Below, one piece after another: positions 31,714 through 40,602 of a stretch of 64,000 nt of DNA; position 1 is the first letter of the stretch, and each line of letters opens with the position of its first letter. The translations under genes were made by a program, and so were the position numbers. The DNA lies in assembly GCF_003028855.1 (NCBI RefSeq), contig NZ_CP028324.1, positions 4,526,001 through 4,590,000 on the forward strand, written 5' to 3'. Origin of the DNA: Pseudoduganella armeniaca (GTDB lineage Bacteria > Pseudomonadota > Gammaproteobacteria > Burkholderiales > Burkholderiaceae_D). The notes under the pieces are model-generated. The model searched no databases. It was not told the origin of the DNA and saw only the letters and a program-made list of their open reading frames with translations.

Positions 31714-34431
31714 TTACTCGGAGATCTGCACGTTACGCTGGTCGAACACCAGCCAGGACTTGCCACGCTGGACCAGCAGCTTGGTGCCGGTCAGGTACGT
31801 GACGTAGACCGGCACGTTGGTCGCGCAGTCTTCCGTCAGCACGGTCAGGGTGGCGATCTGGTTGTGGCGGTCCGTGGTCTTGTAGGCCGTGTGGTACTGC
31901 TGATTCGCCTTGAAATTGGCCGGATACAGCGTTGCCATGTCCTCGGGTTGCGTGAACGTACCGTTAAAGCCGTGGAAGTAGGTGCAGACCATGGCGGTGT
32001 CGGCGACGACTTTCATGCGGCGCGGCTCGGCCGGGTTGACCTCCGGCTTGGCGATCGTCTGGAAGTTGAACTGCCAGCGCCGCTTGGTGTCGCTGCTGGC
32101 GTAATCGTAGATCAGCGCCACGCGGTCGGCGCGGTTGTACGCCACCGTGCGCACCGCGTTCGTCAGAAGCGGCTTGAACGTGCGCGAGCCCGGCGTGATC
32201 TCGCCCTGGTAGGCGCCAGTGGCGTCGCCGGTCGCGATGGACCATTTGCTGTTCTCGGGAGCATAGTGATTCACCAGCTTGGCGTTCGCCACCATGGTGA
32301 ATACCGGATTGCCGGCCACGGTAGGATTGGGCACCGGCTCCGCCTGGCCGATACCGCTGTCGGTATAACCCTCGCCAGCGTCGAACGTGAGGGCATTCTT
32401 GAAACGGGTGGCACGGCGCACTTCCTGCTCCGTAGCGTCGCCGAAGTTCGTGTAGGCGCCGCCCGAGACGAAAATGTCGCGCCCTTTCGACACGAAGATG
32501 AAACTATTGTTGTCCGCATGGCTGTGATTGAGCGAGCCAAGACGGCTAGAGCGGAAATACAGACTGGAACGGTACGGATCCGCCGTATTCGTGTGCATCG
32601 CGACCTGACCGGCATCCTCGAACAGGTAGGTGGACGGCAGCTGGGGATTCTCGGCCGGTGCGACACGGGCTTTACTTGCAGTCATCAGGTAGTGATAGAT
32701 GCGCAGCGGTGCCTTGCGGATCGTGTCGTCGATGCCGGCACGGTAGTACCATTCATCGAGCGGATTTCGCGACACATGGGCGAACAGGCTGTAATAGTCC
32801 CACGCGTAGGAAAAGTAATAGCCGCCTTGCTCCGAACCGTCACCGAACGGCGCGCGCGTGCCGCCGAACGGATGGGTCGCGTCGATGCGCGACCGGATAC
32901 GCGGGGTCATCGCATAGAAATTGTTGCCGAACTTGTCCAGTGCCTGGATATGGCTGATGTCCACGCCGGCCGTCAGCTGATAGCCGGCCAGCAGTTGGGA
33001 GTAGGTGTTCAGCGCCATCCAGGTGTAGCCGGTGCTGTTGCCGAAGGCGCTGTCGCTGCCGCCGCGCCACGTGCCGATGGTGGTGATGGCCTTGTCCCAG
33101 GTCTTCGCCAGCAGTTGCCCTTCCGTTCCAGCAGGCTCGAAGCGCTGGGTGGCGCCGACGGCGCCGTTGGCATGCATCATCACATCCACGGCATACAGCA
33201 TTGCGGTCAGCAGGTGCGAATCGTAGGGGACACGGTACAGCCACTTCACTTTCTCCATCAGCGGCGTCAGGCGCAAGTTGATGGCGTTGATGATCACGTC
33301 GCGCTGTTCGGCACTCATCTCTGAATACAGCATGTCCAGGCCCAGCGACAGGCTGCGCAGTACTTCGCGATTCCACTGATCCTGTTTCCATTCCGTTGTC
33401 GTGCCATTTTCGTCCATGCGCCACGCAGCCACTTTCAGCAGACTACGGATCGCCTCCTGCTTGTAGGCCGCGTTGTCCGCGATCTTGCCGGCGGTGGCCA
33501 ACGTTTCGATGCGAAGAAGCGTTTGGTAGACGGCGTTATTGTGTTCGTTCCCCGAAGTTGGCGGTTCCACCACGTCTACTGACGTAGCGAACCCGGCAGC
33601 CTTGGCGATATACGCCGCATAGGAATCCTTCTGGTCGCTCACCTTCAGCGCCGCGTCGATCGCGGACCACGTCAAGACCTTGCCGCTGGCATCGCGCGGC
33701 AGGATGCGCGGCCGCGCCTTGGCAAGGATATTCGCGCTTACCTGGGCGCCGGTCGCCACATTCGGCAGCTCGGCGCCGTTGAAGTCGAACGTGCGCTCCT
33801 GGCTCGTGTTCACCGCGCCCCACCTCGTCCGCTCCTGCACCTTCCAGGTGTAACGGCCCGCTTCCACCAGTGGCTTGGGCAGCACCAGTTGCGGCTCCGT
33901 CGTCGTGGTGCTGTACTCATAGCCGCCGGGGCCAGTCAGCGTGAAGGTCATCTCGCCCATGTTCCAGCTGTCGGTCACCTGCGCCCAGACGAAGACCGGC
34001 GTCGCAGTGCGCACCGTCGTGCAGTCGCGCGGCTCGATGCGCAGGAACTTGTGCGCGGCCATGTAATCCGTGTCCGGACGCGGCGCGCAGCCAGGCGCGT
34101 AGGCTTCCGGGATGTAGCCCTTGTCCAGCACCGTGCCGCGGCTCAGCGCGATGGTGCGCACGTCGGTCACCTTGGCATCGGCATTGGTGGCTTCCAGGCG
34201 ATAGTCGAGCTTGGCGCCGCTGGTGCCGAGCGGCGTGACGGTAATGCTGTTGCCGGTAACGACCTGGCCGTTCAGGCGCACCACGGTGGCGTCGGACACG
34301 GTCCAGCTCAGCTTGACAGGCTGGCCGTCGACGACTTTCAGGTTGTCGGCATCGAAACTGACGATGGTCGGGGCAGCGTGGGCGGCGCCCACCACCAGCG
34401 ACAGCAGCAGCGCGATTCGTTTTTTTTGCAT
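31714..34431 (-). CDS. Exported heparinase II/III-like polysaccharide lyase
   Basis: The protein has 905 residues with a signal peptide (RIALLLSLVVGAAHA). Residues 20-100 form an Ig/bacterial-type beta domain (VDGQPVKLSWTVSD). A second beta domain of DUF4962 type (TPVFVWAQVTDSW) precedes a long alpha toroid (about 250-560; QWNREVLRSLSLGLDMLY). The C-terminal beta part has the heparinase II/III signature SLNHSHADNNSFIFVSKGRDIFVSGGAY. Enzymes of this build cleave uronic-acid polysaccharides such as heparinoids or alginate. The substrate is unknown. It is longer than typical heparinases because of the N-terminal beta domains. Confidence 0.87.
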   Translation of the reverse strand: MQKKRIALLLSLVVGAAHAAPTIVSFDADNLKVVDGQPVKLSWTVSDATVVRLNGQVVTGNSITVTPLGTSGAKLDYRLEATNADAKVTDVRTIALSRGTVLDKGYIPEAYAPGCAPRPDTDYMAAHKFLRIEPRDCTTVRTATPVFVWAQVTDSWNMGEMTFTLTGPGGYEYSTTTTEPQLVLPKPLVEAGRYTWKVQERTRWGAVNTSQERTFDFNGAELPNVATGAQVSANILAKARPRILPRDASGKVLTWSAIDAALKVSDQKDSYAAYIAKAAGFATSVDVVEPPTSGNEHNNAVYQTLLRIETLATAGKIADNAAYKQEAIRSLLKVAAWRMDENGTTTEWKQDQWNREVLRSLSLGLDMLYSEMSAEQRDVIINAINLRLTPLMEKVKWLYRVPYDSHLLTAMLYAVDVMMHANGAVGATQRFEPAGTEGQLLAKTWDKAITTIGTWRGGSDSAFGNSTGYTWMALNTYSQLLAGYQLTAGVDISHIQALDKFGNNFYAMTPRIRSRIDATHPFGGTRAPFGDGSEQGGYYFSYAWDYYSLFAHVSRNPLDEWYYRAGIDDTIRKAPLRIYHYLMTASKARVAPAENPQLPSTYLFEDAGQVAMHTNTADPYRSSLYFRSSRLGSLNHSHADNNSFIFVSKGRDIFVSGGAYTNFGDATEQEVRRATRFKNALTFDAGEGYTDSGIGQAEPVPNPTVAGNPVFTMVANAKLVNHYAPENSKWSIATGDATGAYQGEITPGSRTFKPLLTNAVRTVAYNRADRVALIYDYASSDTKRRWQFNFQTIAKPEVNPAEPRRMKVVADTAMVCTYFHGFNGTFTQPEDMATLYPANFKANQQYHTAYKTTDRHNQIATLTVLTEDCATNVPVYVTYLTGTKLLVQRGKSWLVFDQRNVQISE

Positions 34432-34591
34432 GGGATGGCCTTGGAAGACGAAGGAAGGCCGTCGCTGTGCGGCGCAATGCGCAACCCGGCCGTCGCGACG
34501 GCATGACGGTCGGCGCCGCCATTCTATCGTGCAAATAATGCAACAATTCTATCGAATCGTCACACCCCTCCGAAGGTAGGGTATAGCGCTA

Positions 34592-36184
34592 TCAGGCCGC
34601 CTTGCGCCGCCGCAGCAGGTGCCGGATGCGTGCGCTCAGCACGTCGGCGTTGTAGGGCTTTTGCAGCAGGCTGATGGAAGGATCGAGCTTGCCTTCGTGC
34701 GCCAGCACGCCCTCGGCGTAGCCGGAGGTGAACAGGATTTGCACGTCGGGCTGACGGCGGCGCAGCAGCTCGGCCAGTTCCAGGCTGCTCATCTTGCCGG
34801 GCATGATCACGTCGGTGAACAGCAGGTCGACGTGGGCGCCGCCCTCGACGAGGCGGGCGGCGTGGTCCGCGTCCGGCGCCTGCAATACCTGGTAGCCCAG
34901 GGCGGAGAGCAGGCCGGCGGTGGCGTCGCGCACCGCTTCCTCGTCTTCCACCACCAGGATCGTCTCGACGCCGCCGAATAGCGCCGTCACCGCCGCATCC
35001 TCGTCATGCACCGGCGCCTGGCTGCTGCGGCGCAGGAAGATGCGCACGCTGGTGCCTTCGCCAGGCTTGCTCTTCAACAGGATCTCGCCGCCCGACTGCT
35101 TGACGAAGCCGTACGCCATCGACAGGCCCAGGCCCGTGCCCTGGCCCGTCGGCTTGGTCGTGAAGAAAGGCTCGAACGCGCGCTGCAGCACCTCGGCCGG
35201 CATGCCCTTGCCGGTGTCGGCCACTTCGATCATGACGTAGTCGCCGTCACCGACTTCGGCCAGCTCGGGCGAGCCCTGCGGCACGTTGCGGGCACGCAGG
35301 ATCAGCGTGCCGCCGCCCGGCATCGCGTCGCGCGCGTTGATGGCCAGGTTCAGGATCACGTTGTGCAGCTGGCTCGGATCGACCGCGGTGCTCCACAGCT
35401 GCGGCGCGATATCGGTGACGATCGCCGCCTGCGGCCCCAGCACGCGGCGCAGCATGTCCTCCATCTCCGTCAGCGCGACGGATGGGTCGATGACGACGGC
35501 CTGCAGCGGCTGGCGGCGGGCAAACGCCAGCAAGTGGGCCGCCAGGCGTGCGCCGCGCTCGACACCGGCCAGCGCCGTGTCGATGCGGGCGCGCGCGTTG
35601 TCGTTGACGCCGCCGATCAGCTTGAGCAGCTGCAGGTTGCCGCCAATGATCTGCAACACGTTGTTGAAATCGTGCGCCACGCCGCCCGTCAGCTGGCCGA
35701 TCGCCTCCATCTTCTGGGCCTGGTGCAAGGCCGCCTGGCTGACCCGCAGCTCCTCCTGGCTGCGCGCCAGCGACGCGAACGCCTCGTCGCGCTGGCGCCG
35801 CGCCACGCAGGCGCCGCTGTGGTAACGTACCCGCGCCACCAGCTCGCGCGGGTCGGGCCACTTCACCAGGTAGTCGTTGGCGCCGGCCGCGAAGGCCTGC
35901 ACCTTGATCTCGGCGTCCTGCTCGGACGACAGCAGCACGATGGGCAGGTTCTCGGTGCGGGGATCGGCGCGCAGGTTGCGGATCACGGCGAAACCGTCCG
36001 TGCCCGGCATGCGCAGGTCCACCAGCACCACCGTCGCCGCGACCTCCAGCGCCAGCGTGACCGCTTTCTCGGCGCAATGATCGTAGCAGAGCGTGATGTC
36101 GGCGTGCGATTCCAGGCTGTGCAGCAGGTAATCCCGCGCCAGCGCTTCGTCGTCGATCAGGAGGACGGAACAGGTGTGTTGCAT
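34592..36184 (-). CDS. Hybrid histidine kinase, REC-HisKA-HATPase-REC
   Basis: The protein has 530 residues from ATG at 36184 (QHTCSVLLIDDEALARDYLL); the in-frame 36259 start would add a Cys-rich lead and is less likely. The N-terminal receiver has its Asp in VVLVDLRMPGTDGF. The kinase core has TGGVAHDFNNVLQIIGG (phospho-His) and GTGLGLSMAYGFVKQSGG. The C-terminal receiver has LLFTDVIMPG. There is no membrane helix or sensor domain, so it is cytoplasmic and probably takes its signal through the first receiver. A partner is not adjacent. Confidence 0.92.
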   Translation of the reverse strand: MQHTCSVLLIDDEALARDYLLHSLESHADITLCYDHCAEKAVTLALEVAATVVLVDLRMPGTDGFAVIRNLRADPRTENLPIVLLSSEQDAEIKVQAFAAGANDYLVKWPDPRELVARVRYHSGACVARRQRDEAFASLARSQEELRVSQAALHQAQKMEAIGQLTGGVAHDFNNVLQIIGGNLQLLKLIGGVNDNARARIDTALAGVERGARLAAHLLAFARRQPLQAVVIDPSVALTEMEDMLRRVLGPQAAIVTDIAPQLWSTAVDPSQLHNVILNLAINARDAMPGGGTLILRARNVPQGSPELAEVGDGDYVMIEVADTGKGMPAEVLQRAFEPFFTTKPTGQGTGLGLSMAYGFVKQSGGEILLKSKPGEGTSVRIFLRRSSQAPVHDEDAAVTALFGGVETILVVEDEEAVRDATAGLLSALGYQVLQAPDADHAARLVEGGAHVDLLFTDVIMPGKMSSLELAELLRRRQPDVQILFTSGYAEGVLAHEGKLDPSISLLQKPYNADVLSARIRHLLRRRKAA

Positions 36185-36378
36185 GGCGCGTAGGCAAACC
36201 GGGTAGCGGATTTCAAGGCAGTATGAGCAAGAGGCTGTAACCTTAAGGCAAGATTGCATTCTACTTCATCGTGCCGCCGGGTGCGGTTCCCGAGTTCAAC
36301 CGTGCGCGGGGTCGCGGCCCAGCTGGTGTAGCACGCTTGCGACGCCACGCCGCTGTCGGGCCGCTTTACAATTCCTTG

Positions 36379-36407
36379 AGGAAAACAAGCCAAGTGCTTG
36401 ATTTTCC
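36379..36407. promoter_or_regulatory. Inverted repeat upstream of the PEP-CTERM gene
   Basis: AGGAAAACAAGC and GCTTGATTTTCCT are complementary with a single bulge around a CAAGT loop. It lies about 16 bp ahead of the -24 element described next. It may be an activator site, though closer to the promoter than most sigma-54 enhancers, or a hairpin. Confidence 0.4.
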
Positions 36408-36422
36408 TGCTTGCGACGCGGC

Positions 36423-36438
36423 TGGCTTGGCACTTGCT
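36423..36438 (+). promoter_or_regulatory. Candidate sigma-54 (-24/-12) promoter
   Basis: TGGCTTG-N4-TTGCT matches the RpoN consensus TGGCACG-N4-TTGCW at ten of twelve fixed positions, with the exact GG-N10-GC spacing. It lies 34 bp before the ATG of the PEP-CTERM gene. PEP-CTERM genes are known in some betaproteobacteria to depend on RpoN and the PrsK/PrsR system, which makes the match more credible. Confidence 0.55.
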
Positions 36439-36471
36439 TGCACCATGGCCTCTACTTGCAAGGAGACTGCC

Positions 36472-37080
36472 ATGCTGACTACCTTATCGAAAACACTGAT
36501 CGCGCTGGCCCTGGTGTCGAGCGCCCTGTCGGCCGGGGCGACCGTCCAGACCGCCCCGGCACACGTTTACACGGCGCAACTGTCGGGCGCCAGCGAGGAG
36601 CCGCCCAATGCGTCGCCCGGCCGCGGCAGCGCCACCGTGGGCTTCGACATCGGCACCCATACGCTGACGATCGACGTGTCGTTCTCCGGCCTGCTGGGCA
36701 ACAGCACCAATGCCCACATCCACTGCTGCACGGCGCTACCGGAGCAAGGCACGGCCGGGGTGGCGACGATGACGCCCAGCTTTACCGGCTTCCCGTCCGG
36801 CGTGACGAGCGGCACCTACCACCACGTGTTCGACACGTCGCTGGCCAGTACCTGGAACAACGGTTTCGTCAATTCGCACGGCGGCATCGCCGGCGCGGAA
36901 GCGGCCCTGCTGGCGGCACTGGACAACGGCCAGGCCTATTTCAACATCCACAGTTCGTTCGCGACGGGCGGCGAGATCCGCGGCTTCCTGCAGCCGGTGC
37001 CGGAGCCGGGCGAGCTGGCCATGCTGGCCGTGGGCATGCCGCTGCTGCTGGCACTGGCGCGGCGCCGGCGCAGGGATTGA
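36472..37080 (+). CDS. CHRD domain protein with PEP-CTERM sorting signal
   Basis: The protein has 202 residues. ATG at 36472 has AAGGAG upstream and begins a signal peptide (LIALALVSSALSAGA). The CHRD domain (about 30-170) shows YTAQLSGASEEPPNASPGRGSA, NAHIHC and YFNIHSSFATGGEIRGFL. The end is a textbook PEP-CTERM tripartite signal: VPEPGE, a hydrophobic helix (LAMLAVGMPLLLALA) and RRRRR. EpsH-type exosortase should process it for the cell surface. CHRD proteins are extracellular with unknown function. Confidence 0.93.
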   Translation: MLTTLSKTLIALALVSSALSAGATVQTAPAHVYTAQLSGASEEPPNASPGRGSATVGFDIGTHTLTIDVSFSGLLGNSTNAHIHCCTALPEQGTAGVATMTPSFTGFPSGVTSGTYHHVFDTSLASTWNNGFVNSHGGIAGAEAALLAALDNGQAYFNIHSSFATGGEIRGFLQPVPEPGELAMLAVGMPLLLALARRRRRD

Positions 37081-37198
37081 GGCGGCGCGTTCCGGCTGTC
37101 GGGCGGCGAGGTGCCGATGTCACCCCGTCGCCCGATAGCGGCGCAACAGCGAAGCGAGTCCGGACGCGCCGCCGGATCTCGGCCGGCGCACGGCCCGC

Positions 37199-37534
37199 TC
37201 AGCCTGCGATCAGAGCGCAGGCATCGAAGCTGCTGGCCCCGACCAGGACTGCGATCGGTGCCAGCTCGGCGGCCGAGATGACAGCGTCGTCGTCTTGCGC
37301 GGTGAACCGGAACAGCGTGGTCGATTCAGCACCGGTGGCGGCAACCAGCACGGTCTGGCCAACAGCGTACGCCTCGTTGGCGGCACCGAGGGCCCGGGCC
37401 ACGGTGTCGGCATTCACTTCCGCCAGGGCGGACGAAACGACGAGCAACTCGGCGCCAGCTGCGAAACCGCCCGGCTGGCTCACCACGGTGGCATCGTCCA
37501 ACACCGTGTCACCATTACCTAGCGCAAAGTCCAA
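37199..37534 (-). pseudogene. Displaced C-terminal part of RTX protein 1 (-1 frame)
   Basis: This frame continues RTX protein 1 after the break near 37620. Read from the break it gives GGADTFVLAG, an IADFEAGSDRIAL segment and then about 110 residues ending SFDACALIAG. No ATG or ribosome site precedes it; the only in-frame start is TTG at 37534. It is highly similar to the tail of the neighbouring paralogue, which argues that it is normally translated as part of the full protein. Type I secretion signals sit at RTX C-termini, so its loss would block export. Confidence 0.7.
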
Positions 37535-40440
37535 CGCGATCCGGTCGCTGCCGGCTTCGAAGTCGGCGATCGTATCGGTACCGTGGGCGCCGGCCAGGAC
37601 GAATGTATCCGCACCGCCGCCCCCGTCAGTGCATCGTTGCCGCCGAGGCCGATCAGGCGGTCTGCGCCATCCGCGCCATTGATCGTATCTTCGAAGTAAT
37701 AGCCCACCAGTTCATCCGCGTCGTCCGAGCCCTCGACGATATCGCCGGCGATCGTCTCGACGCCCGGTGCGAAGCCGCCGGCGAAGTTATGCGGCGTCAG
37801 GTCTTCGGCCGCCACGCGCAGCAGTTCGATGATGGTGCGATAGCCGCCATCGGGCAACAGCGCTTGCACGAACAGGTCGGCGTCGGACTGTACCAGTCGC
37901 AGCGCGCCGCTCGTGAGCGGATTGCCGCCGTGGTACAGGCCGGCCGCGGCCAGTTCGTCCAGCACGTAGCCCAGCGCCAGTTGGTCGGCGTCGTTTCCGG
38001 CCGTGACCTCGTCTCCGGCCGTGAAATCGACGATGCGCACCGTCGCCTGGGCAGACGCGCTCACCAGTTCGAACACATCGCGGCCATAGCCACCGTCCGC
38101 TTCAACGGTTCGCCATCCCGTCGGCGCTTCGGCAGCGTTCAGCTCGACCCGGATCAGGTCGTTACCGGTACCACCAGAATAGTCGCCGTAGACATACGTA
38201 AAGGCTTCCGCGACGCTGTTGCGTACCACCAGAACGTCGTCGCCGCCCCCGCCTAACAGCGTATCCCGACCGACGCCGCCGTCGATCTGGTCATTGCCAC
38301 CGTAACCTTGCAGCACATCGTCGCCGGCACCGCCGCTCAGGGTATCGGCACTAGCGGTGCCCTCCAGCGTGCCGCCTGCCGGGTCGGCCACCCGGATCAC
38401 GCCGTCCACCGGCGTGCCATCCGGCTTGTAACCGTCGGTGAAGTTGCTGGCCGTGAGGCTGCCTGCATCGACGTTGCGCAATACCACGACGGTCTGCCAG
38501 TCGAACTCGCTACCGGCGGCGCCATCGCGATCGGCCTGGACCAGGGTATCGCCGTCGCGCTGCACCAGGCGCAAGACCCCTGCATCGGTGGAAAACGGGT
38601 TACTGCCAGGGAAACCGTTCGGGAAATAGCTCTCGACGATCGTCGACACGTCCAGCACGTCCGTATCGCTGAAATCCGTGATCACCGTTTGTTCTCCAGC
38701 CACCGAACTGAACGTATAGAGGTCGCTGCCATCGCCACCGCTCAACTCGACGTGGCTGTCGGCGTCTCCCCCGAAGAGGTAGAACCGGTCATTTCCCACA
38801 CCGCCCTGCGCCCAGACATCGCCTTGGGCGAACGGCAGGGGCCCGTGAGGATTGGGACGGAAGGGCGCCCGGAAGATCTCCAGGCGGTCGTCGCCCTCGC
38901 CGCCCAACAACGTATCGGCACCGCCCGTGATGCAGATGAGGTTGTCGTCCCCGAGGCCGCCGGACAGCAGCGTGGCACCATCGGCTCCCGTCAGGTTGTC
39001 ATTGCCCTCATTGCCGAATTGCGTGCCGGCGCGCTCCAGATAATCGTCACCGCCTTCGCCGAACAGGGTGTCGTGACCGGCGATGCCATCCAGGCGGTCG
39101 TTGCCGTCGCCGCCGAAGATACGGTCATCGAACACAGTGCCCTTCAGGACGTCGTTACCTGCTGTGCCGCGCTGTTCAAGCACCGGGACCGCCGAACCGT
39201 CGGGAGGGATGCCGCCGAAATTGCTGGCGGTGAGCTGCGCCAGTGCGACGTTGCTCAGTACGACGATGGTTCGATAGCTCGACTGATCGGACGCCCGGAA
39301 CTGGAGCAGCGTGTCGCTGCCCTGCTCCATCAATGCCAACACGCCGTTGCCGGCAAATGGATTGAAGTCGCGCGTACCGCGGCCCCACATGAGCGAATCC
39401 AACAGCGGCGTCAAATCGAGCGTATCGCCGTTTGCGCCTGGCGTGAAATCGGTGATGGTCACTGCATGATCCGACACCCCGTCCGGCGAAACGACATCAC
39501 GTCCCTCACCGCCCTGGATGCGAACCGGCCCGGTGTCAGAACTGACGTCGATCCGATCGTTACCATCGCCACCGTCGACCACGACTTCGCTGGTGCTGCC
39601 CAGGCCGTGAATCCTGATGATATCGTTGCCTTGACCGCCCAGCAGCGTATCGCCACCCGACCAGGCGACCAATGAGTCATCGCCGCTGCCACCATCCAGC
39701 AGGTCGTCGCCGTTACCGCCGTCCAAAGTATCGTTGCCAGCGCCACCCATCAGGCTGTCGTTCTGGGTGCTGCCGACGATCTCGTCATTTCCCCCATGGC
39801 CGGACAGTATGGACGACAAGTATCCGCCATCGAGCACATCGTCACCGCTCCCGCCCTCGATGACCTGCGGCGGCAGCGGGCTACCGTCCGGCGGCAATTC
39901 AGGCACGAAGTTGGCGGCTGTCAGGGAACTGGCTTGCACATTGACCAGCCTTGCCGCCACGAGGACGGAGTCCGGCCGGTTAGCCTGTTGCGTCCACATC
40001 AGCAAGGTGTCGTTTCCCTCTTGGACCAGCTTGAGTACGCCGTGCACCGGATCGAATGGATTGCCGCCGGGGTAGAATACCGTCGAGCGCACGAGGTTGT
40101 CGACGTCGAGCCGGTCGCTTGCCGTGAAGTCCTCGATGATGGCCTGCGTGTACAGATTTTGCATCAGCCTGAACGTGTCACGGCCATTGCCGCCGGTCAT
40201 GCGGCTCGGGCCGTCGTAACTGAAGCTGTCAGCGCCGACCAGGGTGTCGTCGCCATCGCCACCCAACATGACAACACTGTTGCCGTCCGCCTGCAGGAGG
40301 TCGTCGTCGGCGCCGCCGTCCAGCGTATCGTCGCTGAAGCCGATCAGCGTATCGTTCCCACCCAAACCCGACAATACGCCAGGCGCACCTGCCCTGCCAA
40401 CCAGACGGTCAGGGCCTTCGGTTCCGCTCGTCGACGCCAT
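37519..40440 (-). CDS. RTX (hemolysin-type Ca-binding repeat) protein 1, frameshifted near its C-terminus
   Basis: The open frame has 973 codons. ATG at 40440 has AAGGAGA upstream and gives MASTSGTEGPDRLVG, the usual beginning of such proteins. There are many nonapeptide blocks of GGxGxDxLx type (LSGLGGNDTLIG, LDGGSGDDSLVA, LLGGGGDDVLVV), interrupted by beta segments with the pattern ADRL..VDNLV...GNPF...LVQEGNDTLL. The frame ends in a nonsense tail RSPTSKPAATGSRWTLR after LTG at a five-G run near 37620. One extra G restores GGGGADTF and the C-terminus. With it the locus 37199-40440 would encode 1080 residues. There are no type I secretion genes nearby. Confidence 0.82.
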   Translation of the reverse strand: MASTSGTEGPDRLVGRAGAPGVLSGLGGNDTLIGFSDDTLDGGADDDLLQADGNSVVMLGGDGDDTLVGADSFSYDGPSRMTGGNGRDTFRLMQNLYTQAIIEDFTASDRLDVDNLVRSTVFYPGGNPFDPVHGVLKLVQEGNDTLLMWTQQANRPDSVLVAARLVNVQASSLTAANFVPELPPDGSPLPPQVIEGGSGDDVLDGGYLSSILSGHGGNDEIVGSTQNDSLMGGAGNDTLDGGNGDDLLDGGSGDDSLVAWSGGDTLLGGQGNDIIRIHGLGSTSEVVVDGGDGNDRIDVSSDTGPVRIQGGEGRDVVSPDGVSDHAVTITDFTPGANGDTLDLTPLLDSLMWGRGTRDFNPFAGNGVLALMEQGSDTLLQFRASDQSSYRTIVVLSNVALAQLTASNFGGIPPDGSAVPVLEQRGTAGNDVLKGTVFDDRIFGGDGNDRLDGIAGHDTLFGEGGDDYLERAGTQFGNEGNDNLTGADGATLLSGGLGDDNLICITGGADTLLGGEGDDRLEIFRAPFRPNPHGPLPFAQGDVWAQGGVGNDRFYLFGGDADSHVELSGGDGSDLYTFSSVAGEQTVITDFSDTDVLDVSTIVESYFPNGFPGSNPFSTDAGVLRLVQRDGDTLVQADRDGAAGSEFDWQTVVVLRNVDAGSLTASNFTDGYKPDGTPVDGVIRVADPAGGTLEGTASADTLSGGAGDDVLQGYGGNDQIDGGVGRDTLLGGGGDDVLVVRNSVAEAFTYVYGDYSGGTGNDLIRVELNAAEAPTGWRTVEADGGYGRDVFELVSASAQATVRIVDFTAGDEVTAGNDADQLALGYVLDELAAAGLYHGGNPLTSGALRLVQSDADLFVQALLPDGGYRTIIELLRVAAEDLTPHNFAGGFAPGVETIAGDIVEGSDDADELVGYYFEDTINGADGADRLIGLGGNDALTGAAVRIHSSWPAPTVPIRSPTSKPAATGSRWTLR

Positions 40441-40602
40441 AGCAACTCTCCTTGTTTTGTATGTCTGGCGATCATACCAACAGTTGCATGGTTTGAATCT
40501 CACACATACTCACGCGGCCCTCCGATAAATTCGCATTTCAGCGCTCGCGTCCGAATGCGGAGAGTCGCCGCGCGTTCAAATGCCTGAGCTCGAATCGCTC
40601 CC

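Noticed and set aside
36425..36445. Alternative -24/-12 reading TTGGCAC-TTGC-TTGCA
   Set aside because: The GG to GC distance is nine bases, one short of the strict sigma-54 spacing. The overlapping TGGCTTG-N4-TTGCT has the correct spacing.
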